Assembly: GCA_027484055.1 (NCBI GenBank)
Contig: JAIXQH010000044.1
Coordinates: 62,001-126,000 of the forward strand
Source: Verrucomicrobiaceae bacterium
Lineage (GTDB): Bacteria; Verrucomicrobiota; Verrucomicrobiia; Verrucomicrobiales; Akkermansiaceae
Direction: 5' to 3'
DNA length: 64,000 nt
The notes beneath the pieces are model-generated. The model did no database searches. It saw nothing but the letters and a program-made list of their open reading frames with translations, and had not been told where the DNA came from. Shown here in pieces: positions 63,850 to 64,000 of the stretch. The position numbers and the translations under genes are program-made. How positions within the stretch are numbered: the first letter of the stretch is position 1; each line of letters opens with the position of its first letter.

Positions 63850-64000
63850 ATGCGCCCATTGCTCGCCCTATCTGTGCTGCTCACGCTAAGTGGGTGTGAT
63901 TCTCAAAAACCCGCGCCCACTGCCGCCACTGCGCCGAGCGTCGAAAAGACGGTCCAGCCAGACCTCACCACCTCCGTGCTACGGGTGAACTCGACCCAGC
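63850..64000 (+). CDS. Lipoprotein, N-terminal fragment at window edge
   Basis: An ATG at 63850 opens a frame that is still open at the right edge (50 residues visible). It begins MRPLLALSVLLTLSGCDSQK, a lipoprotein signal with lipobox LSGC, then a short Ala/Pro/Thr linker and TTSVLRVNSTQ. Too little is present to assign a family; a trypsin-like envelope protease is possible from the 'SVLRVNST' beginning, at low confidence. Confidence 0.7.
   Translation, partial: MRPLLALSVLLTLSGCDSQKPAPTAATAPSVEKTVQPDLTTSVLRVNSTQ

Overview
The window reads as a chromosomal segment of a Gram-negative bacterium of the phylum Verrucomicrobiota. The pointers are: a PEP-CTERM protein, a protein resembling the exosortase-associated TIGR04073 family, a DUF1080 protein, an ExbB with DUF2341 and LamG-like domains, secreted proteins with Asp-rich thrombospondin type-3 repeats, SecA with a long insertion and a SEC-C tail, and few Shine-Dalgarno sequences. 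The assignment is by family content only; no rRNA or tRNA gene was seen.

Region 1 (1-18075, all minus strand) is a surface and secretion block. It holds a giant filamentous-haemagglutinin-like two-partner-secretion exoprotein running off the left edge, a periplasmic coiled-coil protein, a porin, TonB, ExbD, a DUF2341-LamG-ExbB fusion, the FhaC/ShlB transporter, a membrane-anchored unknown, a substrate-binding-protein-like secreted protein and two paralogous secreted proteins, one ending in PEP-CTERM and one in a type-3 repeat plus a different C-terminal module. Close spacing from the transporter to the exoprotein suggests one transcription unit that joins two-partner secretion to a dedicated TonB-ExbB-ExbD motor. 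This is the best candidate for an unusual system here. Upstream is an 880-bp gene-poor, partly AT-rich stretch.

Region 2 (18956-25689, plus) holds an M32 carboxypeptidase, tmk, secA and a split threonine/serine exporter pair. Region 3 (25787-27351, minus) is rpsM-rpsK-rpsD, closed by a terminator without rpoA or rplQ. Region 4 (27559-38798, plus) is a MoxR-DUF58-BatA-like cluster into which two small four-helix-bundle (S23 family) genes have apparently been inserted, each bracketed by short inverted repeats, followed by an M42 peptidase, a Pro-rich secreted unknown, serA and the TIGR04073-like gene.

Region 5 (38942-49446) mixes housekeeping genes (gap, tilS, ppnP-like, an SDR) with envelope proteins: a subtilase, a C39-like lipoprotein, a DUF1080 protein, a double FKBP and a rhodanese lipoprotein. 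It ends in a 42-bp tandem array joined to an unknown gene. Region 6 (49533-56061, minus) has three overlapping genes including a metzincin-like protease, a structured intergenic repeat and a BamA/TamA-type protein. Region 7 (56173-64000, plus) has a Na+/H+ antiporter-like protein with a canonical EF-hand loop, riboflavin synthase, a sigma-54 activator with a non-phosphorylatable receiver, upp, a large TPR protein, dapB and the start of a lipoprotein.
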